Source: Bdellovibrionales bacterium (GTDB taxonomy: Bacteria; Bdellovibrionota; Bdellovibrionia; Bdellovibrionales; UBA1609). From it: DNA of 14,837 bases. Below are positions 8,523 through 14,837 of this stretch, one piece after another (positions within the stretch are counted from its first letter, which is position 1; the number at the start of each line of letters is the position of its first letter). The stretch spans positions 1 through 14,837 of the forward strand of contig DAIDJH010000010.1 of NCBI GenBank assembly GCA_027451425.1. The letters run 5' to 3'. The notes below the pieces were generated by a model that searched no databases, was not told the DNA's origin, and saw only the letters and a program-made list of their open reading frames with translations. The position numbers were made by a program, and so were the translations under genes.

Positions 8523-9706
8523 GTTGCGGGTGCCTTTTCTTTGAACTCCGGCAGACGCGCGCGATTAACCCAAATTAACGATAGCGCGAGATAGCCCAGC
8601 AGCGCCGAAAAATAAAACGGCGACGCCATCGAGAGCCGCGCATAGAACAAACCGCCAATCGGCGGGCCGAAAATCCGCGCAAGCGCCGACAGTGACTGGT
8701 TGACTCCCATTACTTCACCCTGTTCCTGCGGAGTTGAGAGTAAACTCAAGCTTCCCGTCAGTGCCGGCATAAGTAGTCCATTGCCTAGTGCAAGTAGAAC
8801 CATAGCGACGGCTAATATCCAAATTGAACTGGTCAATCCGATCAGGACAAAGCTCGATGAAAACATGAGTACTCCCCAAAAAAGCATTTTGCGCTCGCCA
8901 TACCTCGGCAAAAGCTTTCGTACCAGGTAACCTTGCGTAAAAGCAATGCAGAGACCGACAAAGGCAAAACCGTAACTTGCTTTTTGCATTGTCCATTGAA
9001 ATTTATCTGCCACGAACAAAAATAGCGTCGCCTCCATGCTTGCCATGGCAAAAGTTACGACAAAGTTAGAACCAAGTAGAGTCCCAACCACCGGTCGCGC
9101 GATTTTTTCGCTTATGTTCCGTACGCGCGATTTACGTTCGCGCTTGCCGCGTCGATCGGGAGACAAAGATTCCGGGAGCATAAAAAACGCCGCCACAAAA
9201 TTCACCGCGCCGATAATCGAAGCAATTATTGCCGGGAAGTGTCCGCTCACCTTTGCCGCCACCCCACCGATTGCCGGACCCAAAACAAAACCTAGACCGA
9301 AGGCCGCTCCGATGAGCCCCATATTCTTCGAGCGATCCTTTTCATCGGTCACATCAGCGATAAATGCTGCGGCGGTTGCAATATTGGCGCTAAAAGCACC
9401 CGCCAAGGCCCGCGAAACATAGAGAAGCGTGAGGGAGTTTGCAAAAAAGAACAAAAGGTTGGCCAAGGCGGTCATGATGATACTCATGAGAAGAATCGGG
9501 CGCCGGCCAAATCGATCGCTCAAACCACCCCAAAACGGTGAGAACAAAAACTGCATCCCCGAGTAAATCGCCAATAACAGGCCAACTTCGAAGGCTGTGG
9601 CTCCATACTGACGGGCCAAGTACGGGCTTAAAGGTATAACAATACCAAAGCCTACGAGATCGACGAAAACAGTTAAAAATATAATGAGCAGCGGCTTTTT
9701 ATTCAT
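8519..9706 (-). CDS. MFS transporter, DHA1/TetA-like drug efflux family
   Basis: A 395-residue membrane protein with about 12 hydrophobic helices. It shows the MFS loop 2-3 motif A as GGLSDRFGRR (60-69) and an antiporter motif C in helix 5 as GFVLGPAIGG (139-148). The first helix, with D16 in VDLVGFG, and the IADVTDEKDR segment (116-125) fit the DHA1 family that includes TetA and Bcr. These proteins sit in the inner membrane and exchange small molecules for protons. The sequence does not reveal the substrate, and a resistance phenotype should not be assumed. TAGG lies 5 nt upstream of the ATG at 9706. The gene is first in a two-gene operon with valS (ATGA overlap) and divergent from the barrel-protein gene. 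Confidence 0.9.
   Translation of the reverse strand: MNKKPLLIIFLTVFVDLVGFGIVIPLSPYLARQYGATAFEVGLLLAIYSGMQFLFSPFWGGLSDRFGRRPILLMSIIMTALANLLFFFANSLTLLYVSRALAGAFSANIATAAAFIADVTDEKDRSKNMGLIGAAFGLGFVLGPAIGGVAAKVSGHFPAIIASIIGAVNFVAAFFMLPESLSPDRRGKRERKSRVRNISEKIARPVVGTLLGSNFVVTFAMASMEATLFLFVADKFQWTMQKASYGFAFVGLCIAFTQGYLVRKLLPRYGERKMLFWGVLMFSSSFVLIGLTSSIWILAVAMVLLALGNGLLMPALTGSLSLLSTPQEQGEVMGVNQSLSALARIFGPPIGGLFYARLSMASPFYFSALLGYLALSLIWVNRARLPEFKEKAPAT
9680..9685 (+). promoter_or_regulatory. Candidate -10 element of the divergent barrel-protein gene
   Basis: A perfect TATAAT lies within the first codons of the MFS gene, about 60 bp upstream of the proposed barrel-protein start at 9745. The region 16-18 bp further upstream has no good TTGACA match. 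The gap between the divergent starts is only 38 bp, so promoters must extend into the opposite gene. Tentative. Confidence 0.25.
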
Positions 9707-9744
9707 TGCGACCTACCGAATTTCGCGTTTATCATTTTATTAGT

Positions 9745-10821
9745 ATGGCATCAATGCGCGATGGTCTAGTCGAACTTGCAGCAGTGGCAATAGCGTTCGT
9801 ATCGGTTACGGCGTTGGCGGATTTGCCGCCAGTCTATCACGTGGGCCAAGTCACACTTTCTGATACCAGCAGTTATTTTAGCACCAATCAAAACTACGAT
9901 CGCTACGGAAACAAGCAAGATCTCTGTTATCCTCAGGTTGGTTCGTGTGATTATAAATTTCAAACAGAAACGAACTCCATAGACGGCAAATACGATCTCG
10001 ACAGCGCTTTGGGCGTGTGGAGTTTCGGCGCGGGAGTCGACATCGACTACGCCGACAGTCGCGGGCCTGATCCCGTATATTTAACGGAAAAAGATCGCAC
10101 AAACAGCCAGTTTGACGACGTTCATTTCGTAATGCAGAAACCAATTCCTTTACAAATGTTTCGCGTCATTCCCGAAGTAAAAGGCACGATAGCATTTAAT
10201 CCAATCAATATGAACCAGATCGTGTACAACGGACCTGGCACCAACTATTATGATAATGCCCTTACGTCTAATGCTTGCGATGCCCTGCAAGCCGGCAGTT
10301 GGATTGTGGGGAGTTTTCCTCACACTCAGTTGTATGCTTACGTTGGCTACGAGTATCGGGATGACCAATACTCGTCACTCATACCATGGCAAGCCGGCGG
10401 CCTTTTTCAATTTCACCGATTTATATTTGGTGGCGAATTGGATGGCTACAACAGCGCTACAAACGATCAGTATGGATACGGACGCGAAATACTCACCGAT
10501 CGCGTCGATGGTGGGAGTTATAAATATTTTGCCGCAGACCCGGTAGAATCTGATGTTCGCCTCAACATTGGCTACTCGATTACACCAGATCTCACGGTAA
10601 CGGGCGCGTGGTCGAACACTATTAGCGGGCAAGAAATCGCAATTGGACAAACGTTCTATGCATCACTGGCCTACAGCTTTGACGTTGCCGGCGGCGGCCG
10701 CAGTCGCTACAACGATGATTTACTCCCACGCGACAAAAACGGTAAAGCTTCGCCACACCGCCAAGGTCAGTTTCAACCGAGCGTAGAGAAATACGACCAG
10801 TCTCTTTTTGAATCGAATTAA
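9745..10821 (+). CDS. Probable outer-membrane beta-barrel protein of unknown function
   Basis: From ATG 9745 the product has 358 residues. It begins with a signal-peptide-like segment ending VTALA/D (25/26); the stretch before the core contains D and E, which is unusual. The mature chain shows alternating polar and aromatic or hydrophobic strands, many Tyr, Asn and Asp residues, and repeated turn-rich segments. Examples are ALGVWSFGAGVDIDYAD, TQLYAYVGYEYRDD and a late strand FYASLAYSFDVAG. These suit a barrel in the outer membrane. A polar tail of about 40 residues (RSRYNDDLLPRDKNGK onward) follows the last strand. Two Cys (61 and 68) near the N-terminus could pair. An in-frame TTG at 9706 and an ATG at 9754 are alternative starts; none has a clear ribosome-binding site. 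The barrel fold is inferred from sequence texture, and I recognise no named family. It converges on divIVA, with 45 bp between the stops. Confidence 0.65.
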   Translation: MASMRDGLVELAAVAIAFVSVTALADLPPVYHVGQVTLSDTSSYFSTNQNYDRYGNKQDLCYPQVGSCDYKFQTETNSIDGKYDLDSALGVWSFGAGVDIDYADSRGPDPVYLTEKDRTNSQFDDVHFVMQKPIPLQMFRVIPEVKGTIAFNPINMNQIVYNGPGTNYYDNALTSNACDALQAGSWIVGSFPHTQLYAYVGYEYRDDQYSSLIPWQAGGLFQFHRFIFGGELDGYNSATNDQYGYGREILTDRVDGGSYKYFAADPVESDVRLNIGYSITPDLTVTGAWSNTISGQEIAIGQTFYASLAYSFDVAGGGRSRYNDDLLPRDKNGKASPHRQGQFQPSVEKYDQSLFESN

Positions 10822-10866
10822 TTAGAACTGCGCACCATGCCTCGCCACGCCGGCCAGACGTTGATT

Positions 10867-11508
10867 CTATCGAATATCAAAATCAAAAGGGCGAAGCGTA
10901 CCCTTCACGGCTTCAGCAACGCTCGCCTTAATGGCTTCAACTTCTCTTGGAGCCGACTCCGCCGGAGCGTTCGTGCGCGGTGACTGTGACGCTTGCGGAG
11001 CAACCGAAGCGGCAGCTGCATGTGCCGTTGCGTGCAAGGTCGTCAGATCGGGATCTGGCATAATTTTATGCCCCTGCTCCATCATATTAAGATGGGCCTG
11101 TACAAGCGCACGAAGGTTATTTTCGTACTGCATCCGAACTTTTTTGAGTTCGGCGATTTCTTGAAACATTTTTTTGAGGCTATCGCGCGCATCGCGAACA
11201 ATCATCTCCGCCTGTTGTTTGGCATCATTGATAATAAGCCGCGCTTCGCGGTCAGCATCCTGTTGAATTCGATCCGACATTTTCGTCGCGGTCGTGATCG
11301 TATTTTTGAGAAGTTCATCACGCTCACGATATTCAAGAATAGCCAATTCCTTTTCACGCACAGATTCACGGAGCACGTTGCGATCGCGAATGATCGCCTC
11401 CATCTCTTCAGCAATTTGCCGCAAGAAATCCATGACTTCTTCTTGGTCGGCACCCATCATCCGGCGAGTGAAATTTTTGTGGGCGATATCGATTGGCGCG
11501 ATTTTCAT
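10867..11508 (-). CDS. divIVA: DivIVA-family polar/cell-division organiser
   Basis: A 213-residue protein with the DivIVA layout. A short N-terminal membrane-binding domain reads MKIAPIDIAHKNFTRRMMGA and continues to EEVMDFL (23-29), matching the family pattern of an early Pro-Asp-Ile, a Lys-x-Phe and a Gly/Asp turn before the E-V-x-x-F-L helix. A long charged coiled coil (about 30-150) follows, then an Ala/Pro/Ser-rich linker (about 158-190) and a short C-terminal helix ending RPFDFDIR. DivIVA oligomers bind negatively curved inner membrane at poles and septa and recruit partners. From memory of the Bdellovibrio literature, a homologue there affects progeny cell morphology. GGGGGA immediately precedes the ATG at 11508. 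The gene is last in the maf-yggS-proC direction, after a 292-bp gap with strong inverted repeats, so it may have its own promoter or leader. Confidence 0.9.
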   Translation of the reverse strand: MKIAPIDIAHKNFTRRMMGADQEEVMDFLRQIAEEMEAIIRDRNVLRESVREKELAILEYRERDELLKNTITTATKMSDRIQQDADREARLIINDAKQQAEMIVRDARDSLKKMFQEIAELKKVRMQYENNLRALVQAHLNMMEQGHKIMPDPDLTTLHATAHAAAASVAPQASQSPRTNAPAESAPREVEAIKASVAEAVKGTLRPFDFDIR

Positions 11509-11520
11509 TTTTCCCCCTAC

Positions 11521-11538
11521 CGTCGAATCTCATCGACG
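11521..11538 (-). repeat. Inverted repeat next to the divIVA ribosome-binding site
   Basis: CGTCGA-6 nt-TCGACG is a perfect 6-bp stem with a 6-nt loop. On the transcript it ends 12 nt before the divIVA ATG and directly abuts GTAGGGGGA. It could occlude or present the ribosome-binding site, or act as a DNA operator. Confidence 0.55.
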
Positions 11539-11540
11539 TT

Positions 11541-11560
11541 GCATGTTTTTAGACACATGC
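11541..11560 (-). repeat. Second inverted repeat upstream of divIVA
   Basis: GCATGT-8 nt-ACATGC is a perfect 6-bp stem with an A-rich loop on the transcript strand, two bases from the first repeat. The close spacing suggests that the two repeats work as a unit. Confidence 0.55.
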
Positions 11561-11567
11561 CCCTTGA

Positions 11568-11580
11568 CTTTAGGCTAAAG
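11568..11580 (-). repeat. Third short palindrome upstream of divIVA
   Basis: CTTTAG-G-CTAAAG is a 13-bp near-perfect palindrome, giving a 5-bp stem with a 3-nt loop if transcribed. It lies 7 bp beyond the second repeat. Its dyad symmetry fits a protein-binding site as well as a hairpin. Confidence 0.4.
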
Positions 11581-11801
11581 AATCCCGCTGCAAAGTGCAA
11601 GTGATCAAAGGACGGCTGGCCCAATGTCGAGAAAACGAATCTGCCCCACAGCCAATATCCTTTTAACCCCTGACATGAACCGAACACTTCTTGAATTTGT
11701 TACTGCCCGATGCTGGCGGCGGCACCTGGGCTCGTGAAGTGGTGCTGCTTATGGTAGTACCGGATGAGCCCCTGACAGGGCCCTTCAAATAACACTTAGA
11801 T

Positions 11802-12641
11802 TCACCCCAACAGTTTACCGAGCTCTTGGTCGCGCATGGCGGCTTTTTCAAAACTGATTCGCAAGGCACGTTCGATTTCAAGTTCGCGCATCGACTCTAA
11901 CCCCGACGCAGTTACGCCCTTTTGCGAGGCCACTTTGCGCTGTAATTCATCTATGGATGTATCACGATCATGTTCCGCCATCGCGGCGGCGGCGGCAAAA
12001 GTCTGTACCGTAATCTTTCTTGCCGTTTGCGGATCGACATCATGCTCTTCTAACCATTCGGACCAATACATCATTAGTTCGTAAACAAAACCGATCCCGC
12101 TGCTCGCCGCAACCAACATCGCCCGCATTGTTTCACCGTCTTCAACGGGGACAGCAAGGCCCATTGTCGAAAACAATTCCGTCAGCCAGGGGAGATTGGG
12201 GCGTACCGCGGGAGAAAATGCAAACGCGATAACCGATTTTTTAATTTTTGCGGCCGTTGTCGGCATTACCCTCAAAATTTTCGGTGAGCTCGGGATGAGC
12301 TTCTGTACAGATTGCAAAGAAATACCCGCAGCCAATGAGATCACAATATGATCTTCATTGAACGCCTGCGCGATCGGCTCAATGCATTGATAAAAATCCT
12401 GCGGCTTCACGGCGATAAAGACAATGTCGCTATTTTCAATCAGCTGTTCATTGGTTTTTGCCGCACGCACTTGAAAATCTTGGCTCACTCGCTCTAATTT
12501 TTTTTCGTTACGGTTCGAGATGAGAACGTTCTCGCGACGCACATAGCCCGAATCGATGAACGCGCGCATAACAGCCTGAGTCAGATTGCCCGCGCCGATA
12601 AAACCAATTTTTAAATTTTGGACGTGTTCGCTTGGCTTCAT
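11802..12641 (-). CDS. proC: Pyrroline-5-carboxylate reductase family protein with altered active-site motifs
   Basis: The start at ATG 12641 gives 279 residues. It has AGAGG about 8 nt upstream and places the Rossmann motif GFIGAGNLTQ at 13-22; an upstream in-frame start (12698) would overlap yggS and lacks support. The N-terminal NAD(P)-binding domain includes IAVKP (76-80) and SLAAGIS (102-108), and the C-terminal dimerisation domain is of normal length. P5C reductase performs the last step of proline synthesis. Several usually invariant segments differ here: RVMPTTA (124-130) instead of RxMPNTP, AASSGIGF (178-185) where SGSSPAY is usual, and SQKGVT (239-244) instead of SPGGTT. The family is therefore secure but the activity is doubtful. 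It follows yggS by 16 bp, a common partnership in bacteria. Confidence 0.85.
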   Translation of the reverse strand: MKPSEHVQNLKIGFIGAGNLTQAVMRAFIDSGYVRRENVLISNRNEKKLERVSQDFQVRAAKTNEQLIENSDIVFIAVKPQDFYQCIEPIAQAFNEDHIVISLAAGISLQSVQKLIPSSPKILRVMPTTAAKIKKSVIAFAFSPAVRPNLPWLTELFSTMGLAVPVEDGETMRAMLVAASSGIGFVYELMMYWSEWLEEHDVDPQTARKITVQTFAAAAAMAEHDRDTSIDELQRKVASQKGVTASGLESMRELEIERALRISFEKAAMRDQELGKLLG

Positions 12642-12657
12642 GTATTTGCCTCTAGTT

Positions 12658-13383
12658 TCACGCCGAGTGTCCGCCCGCCGGATACTGACGCGCACCAAAA
12701 ATAGCGGAACCGACCCTTACGAGGGTCGCTCCTTCTTTTATCGCCGCCTCAAAGTCATGGCTTGTCCCCATAGAAAGCTCCCTCAAATTATGCGGAGCCG
12801 TTACATTTGTCACTAAGCGATCGCGAAGCTTACAAGCGTCATGAAAATACCGTCTCTGCCCAGATTCCACCAACTCGATAGGAGGCATAAACATCAGCCC
12901 GCACAGGCGAATGTTCGGCAATTTTTGCGCGTCTTCAATAAGCTGCGCGACGTCTTCTGCAAAAACTCCGCTTTTTGTCGGTTCGTGCGTAAGGTTCACT
13001 TCAATTAAAACATCTTGCGTGCGTTCGGTTCGCTTTGAAATTTCAATGAGCGTCGAAATGCGTTCGACTGAGTGGATCAATGAAAACCGATCATGGATTT
13101 GTTTAACCTTATTGGATTGCAACGCGCCAATGAAGTGCCACCTGATGTTGGCTTCGGAGAGCGCCGTGACCTTTGGTAGCGCCTCTTGGGCATAATTTTC
13201 TCCAAAATCAGTTAGCCCAGCCTGAAATGCCTCACGGATTTTTTCAAATGGCACTTGTTTAGTCACACCGACCAATCGTACCTCGCTTGGGGTACGCCCC
13301 GACTGTTCGCAAGCTGTTGCGATTTTATTTCTAATTTTTTTTAGTTTGTCGGCGATATCAGTCGGTGTTTTTTCGGCGGACAT
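12658..13383 (-). CDS. yggS: YggS/PROSC-type pyridoxal-phosphate homeostasis protein
   Basis: The start at ATG 13383 gives 241 residues. GAGGATGGA precedes it, and the start overlaps the end of maf by 26 bp. The fold is the single-domain alanine-racemase-like TIM barrel that binds PLP without a known reaction; mutants in other bacteria show disturbed vitamin B6 and amino-acid pools. K42 in GVTK is the PLP Schiff-base lysine. Other signatures are FGENYAQEA (60-68), WHFIGALQSNK (82-92), the GLMFMPP loop (162-168), SMGTSHDFEAAI (204-215) and RVGSAIFG (223-230). The Thr in SMGTSHD replaces a commonly seen Met. The gene lies between maf and proC in the same direction and is probably co-transcribed with both. 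The yggS-proC pairing next to divIVA recalls the ylm cluster of Gram-positive bacteria. Confidence 0.95.
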   Translation of the reverse strand: MSAEKTPTDIADKLKKIRNKIATACEQSGRTPSEVRLVGVTKQVPFEKIREAFQAGLTDFGENYAQEALPKVTALSEANIRWHFIGALQSNKVKQIHDRFSLIHSVERISTLIEISKRTERTQDVLIEVNLTHEPTKSGVFAEDVAQLIEDAQKLPNIRLCGLMFMPPIELVESGQRRYFHDACKLRDRLVTNVTAPHNLRELSMGTSHDFEAAIKEGATLVRVGSAIFGARQYPAGGHSA

Positions 13384-13963
13384 TCCATCCTCGCGCGTAC
13401 AACGTTTTTTCAAGTAACTCCATCGGCAAACCAATCACATTGCTTTCAGAGCCACGAATAGCTGCGACAAATGCGCGTGCAAAACCTTGTACCGCGTAAC
13501 CGCCGGCCTTGTCATACGGTTCGCTTGTTGCCACGTAATCGGCCATTTCAATCTCTGACAGTTTTCGAAACTCGACCTCCGTCGAGTCGATTGCGTCAAA
13601 AGTCTCGCTTGTCGAAAAATTATACAGCGCAATAGCCGTCAAGACGCGATGTTTTTGCCCCGACAAAAGTCGCAAAAATTCGAGCGCCTCACCGGAATTT
13701 TTTGGTTTACCCAACGCGCGCCCACCCAATACCACCATCGTGTCGGCGGCGAGAACTAAAATCTTCTGTCCTTTCATATGCTTATGAAGGCTTACGGCTG
13801 CATCAGCTTTGCCCCTGGCGATGGCCATGACTGCCGTCTCAAGATTCACGTTTTCTTCAATACTTTCCGATATTTTGACTGGATGGACGTGAAACAAAAA
13901 TCCAGCCTTTTCTAACAGTTCACGCCGTCTTGGAGATTGTGATGCCAGCCATAGTTCATACAT
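13358..13963 (-). CDS. maf: Maf-family nucleotide pyrophosphatase, dTTP/UTP type (YhdE-like)
   Basis: The start at ATG 13963 gives 201 residues. GAGGA lies about 7 nt upstream, and the product begins at the usual Maf N-terminus; an in-frame upstream start at 14026 would run into the tadC start. Maf proteins hydrolyse non-canonical or selected nucleoside triphosphates to monophosphates, and overproduction in Bacillus blocks septation. Seen here are SQSPRRRELL (8-17), the catalytic-Asp motif AADTMV (72-77), LGKP (84-87), DKAGGYAVQG (151-160) and SNVIGLPMELL (174-184). The KAGGYAVQG loop points to the dTTP/UTP-specific YhdE branch rather than YceF. It is the first gene of the maf-yggS-proC(-divIVA) group and overlaps yggS by 26 bp. 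Confidence 0.95.
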   Translation of the reverse strand: MYELWLASQSPRRRELLEKAGFLFHVHPVKISESIEENVNLETAVMAIARGKADAAVSLHKHMKGQKILVLAADTMVVLGGRALGKPKNSGEALEFLRLLSGQKHRVLTAIALYNFSTSETFDAIDSTEVEFRKLSEIEMADYVATSEPYDKAGGYAVQGFARAFVAAIRGSESNVIGLPMELLEKTLYARGWNVRRKNTD

Positions 13964-14026
13964 TGTCGCGTCCTCGTTTTGTGAGAACCACAGGCGCACG
14001 TATTGAATGCGGCTCTGGAGTAACAC

Positions 14027-14837
14027 ATGTTTGATTGGTTTTTACTTTTTTCTGGTTTGGGCCTCGCTGCGATGAGCGTTTATCTGTTTACGAGCGCACT
14101 TCTCGGCAACAACTACGACGCCAAAGCTCTAGCATGGGCATCGGGCAATGAGCCAGCAAAATCGAAATCCGGCTTCGTGAATTTTTCACGCCCGTTGGTT
14201 CATAATTTTACACTCCAACACGCGGCACGCATTAAAAACCCCGACTACCGCCGCAAGGTGGAGAGAAAACTGCTCACGGCTGGATTATCCGGCGAGCTCA
14301 ACGTCGATGAATTTATCGGGTTGCAAATTCTCTGGGGATTCATGGTGCCGATTTTTTTAGTGGTCCTAAATCTCACGCTACACCTCGGTTATCCCTACTG
14401 GTTTTGTTTGGCGTTGGGTTTATTTGGCGTGTACTTTCCGCACCTTTACTGCCGGATGCAAATGCAGCAACGGTACATTTCGGTTGTCTCCGATTTACCG
14501 TTTTTCATTGATCTCCTCGCGCTTTCAACAGAAGCCGGCCTTGATTTCATCGCCGCCATACAACGCATTGTCGACAAAGCCGAAGACAGCGTGCTCGCCG
14601 AGGAACTTTCAATCGTCCTCAAGGATATCAAACTCGGCTCATCACGCGGCGAGGCGCTGCGCTCACTCGCCGCACGACTTGAAATTGCTGAAATCACAAG
14701 TTTCGTCGCAGTCGTGAACGACGCCGACCAAACTGGCGCGAGTATCGCAAAGGTTTTAAAGGATCAATCCGAGCAAATGCGGCTGGAGCGTTTCGTTCGT
14801 GCTGAAAAAGCTGGGGCACGCGCTTCGCAACTCATGC
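14027..14837 (+). CDS. tadC: TadC-like inner-membrane platform protein of a Tad/type II secretion F system (5' part)
   Basis: 270 residues are visible, from ATG 14027 to the window edge. GGAG at 14017-14020 with a 6-nt spacer supports this start. A first membrane helix (about 3-26) is followed by a basic cytoplasmic stretch, then two further hydrophobic segments (about 97-118 and 122-141). The start of the T2SS-F domain follows (about 153 onward), with DLPFFIDLLALSTEAGL (156-172), GSSRGEALRSLA (204-215) and RAEKAGARASQLM (258-270). These match the conserved F-domain core of TadB/TadC. Such proteins are the membrane platform on which the TadA ATPase assembles Flp pilins. The layout with a leading helix suits TadC better than classic GspF/PilC. 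The missing C-terminus should carry the last membrane helices. It is divergent from maf across 63 bp. Confidence 0.88.
   Translation, partial: MFDWFLLFSGLGLAAMSVYLFTSALLGNNYDAKALAWASGNEPAKSKSGFVNFSRPLVHNFTLQHAARIKNPDYRRKVERKLLTAGLSGELNVDEFIGLQILWGFMVPIFLVVLNLTLHLGYPYWFCLALGLFGVYFPHLYCRMQMQQRYISVVSDLPFFIDLLALSTEAGLDFIAAIQRIVDKAEDSVLAEELSIVLKDIKLGSSRGEALRSLAARLEIAEITSFVAVVNDADQTGASIAKVLKDQSEQMRLERFVRAEKAGARASQLM

Larger units (their letters stand above)
11509..11801. other. 292-bp gap between proC and divIVA
   Basis: This is the largest non-coding stretch of the window. The divIVA-proximal 70 bp hold three inverted repeats, listed separately. The 9-mer CCCCTGACA occurs twice (11667-11675 and 11769-11777). 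The second copy can fold on the minus strand as CCCT-GTC-AGGG, about 25 nt after the proC stop, but no T run follows. I see no convincing ORF, tRNA or known riboswitch. Confidence 0.5.

Noticed and set aside
11690..11790. Possible tRNA or riboswitch in the proC-divIVA gap
   Set aside because: There is no T-loop GTTCRANNC, no cloverleaf, and no recognisable c-di-GMP or other riboswitch core.
11663..11881. A 72-residue minus-strand ORF crossing the proC end
   Set aside because: It lies out of frame over the proC 3' end, has low-complexity Ser/Thr/Cys content, and lacks a ribosome-binding site or recognisable motif.
12642..12698. N-terminal extension of the ProC-like protein
   Set aside because: The extension is Arg-rich, overlaps the end of yggS and lacks a ribosome-binding site, whereas ATG 12641 has AGAGG at proper spacing and fits the family N-terminus.
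13964..14026. N-terminal extension of Maf
   Set aside because: The family begins at the MYELWLASQSPRR segment, and GAGGA lies at the right distance from ATG 13963.

Overview
This window looks like chromosomal DNA from a Gram-negative bacterium of moderate GC. It is probably a member of, or relative of, the Bdellovibrionota (Bdellovibrio-like bacteria). That placement is an inference. It rests on a DivIVA protein in an organism that also has signal peptides and a likely outer-membrane barrel protein, on the cluster maf-yggS-proC-divIVA, on an adjacent tadC gene, and on two large exported proteins with no familiar name. No mobile element, CRISPR array, rRNA or tRNA was seen. Coding density is high, and no gene-free stretch exceeds 300 bases; the largest is 11509-11801.

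Layout. (1) 1-2209, minus strand: the first 736 residues of a Clp/Hsp100-type AAA+ protein that runs off the left edge. It carries an N-terminal signal peptide, a degenerate first AAA module, an intact second module and the start of a third with a perfect Walker A. (2) 2352-3287, plus: Sua5-type threonylcarbamoyl-AMP synthase (tRNA t6A synthesis), divergent from gene 1 and starting at TTG. (3) 3300-5684, minus: a 794-residue exported protein that I do not recognise. (4) 9706-5814, minus: an MFS drug-efflux-type transporter translationally coupled (ATGA overlap) to valS. (5) 9745-10821, plus: a probable outer-membrane beta-barrel protein, divergent from the transporter with only 38 bp between the starts. 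(6) 13963-10867, minus: maf, yggS, a proC-like gene and divIVA, all co-directional; a 292-bp gap before divIVA contains three consecutive inverted repeats close to its ribosome-binding site. (7) 14027-14837, plus: the start of tadC, part of a Tad/type IVb pilus secretion apparatus, divergent from maf.

How the genes fit together. Sua5 and ValS serve translation. Maf, YggS and ProC are housekeeping or metabolite-control proteins that in many bacteria sit beside cell-division genes, and here the set ends in divIVA, a curvature-sensing polar/division organiser. The ProC homologue has lost several residues normally conserved around the P5C reductase active site, so its role may not be ordinary proline synthesis. 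The most unusual object is the AAA+ protein. Its D2-like modules resemble ClpB/ClpA disaggregases, but it begins with a clear Sec-type signal peptide, and the bacterial periplasm is not known to contain ATP.
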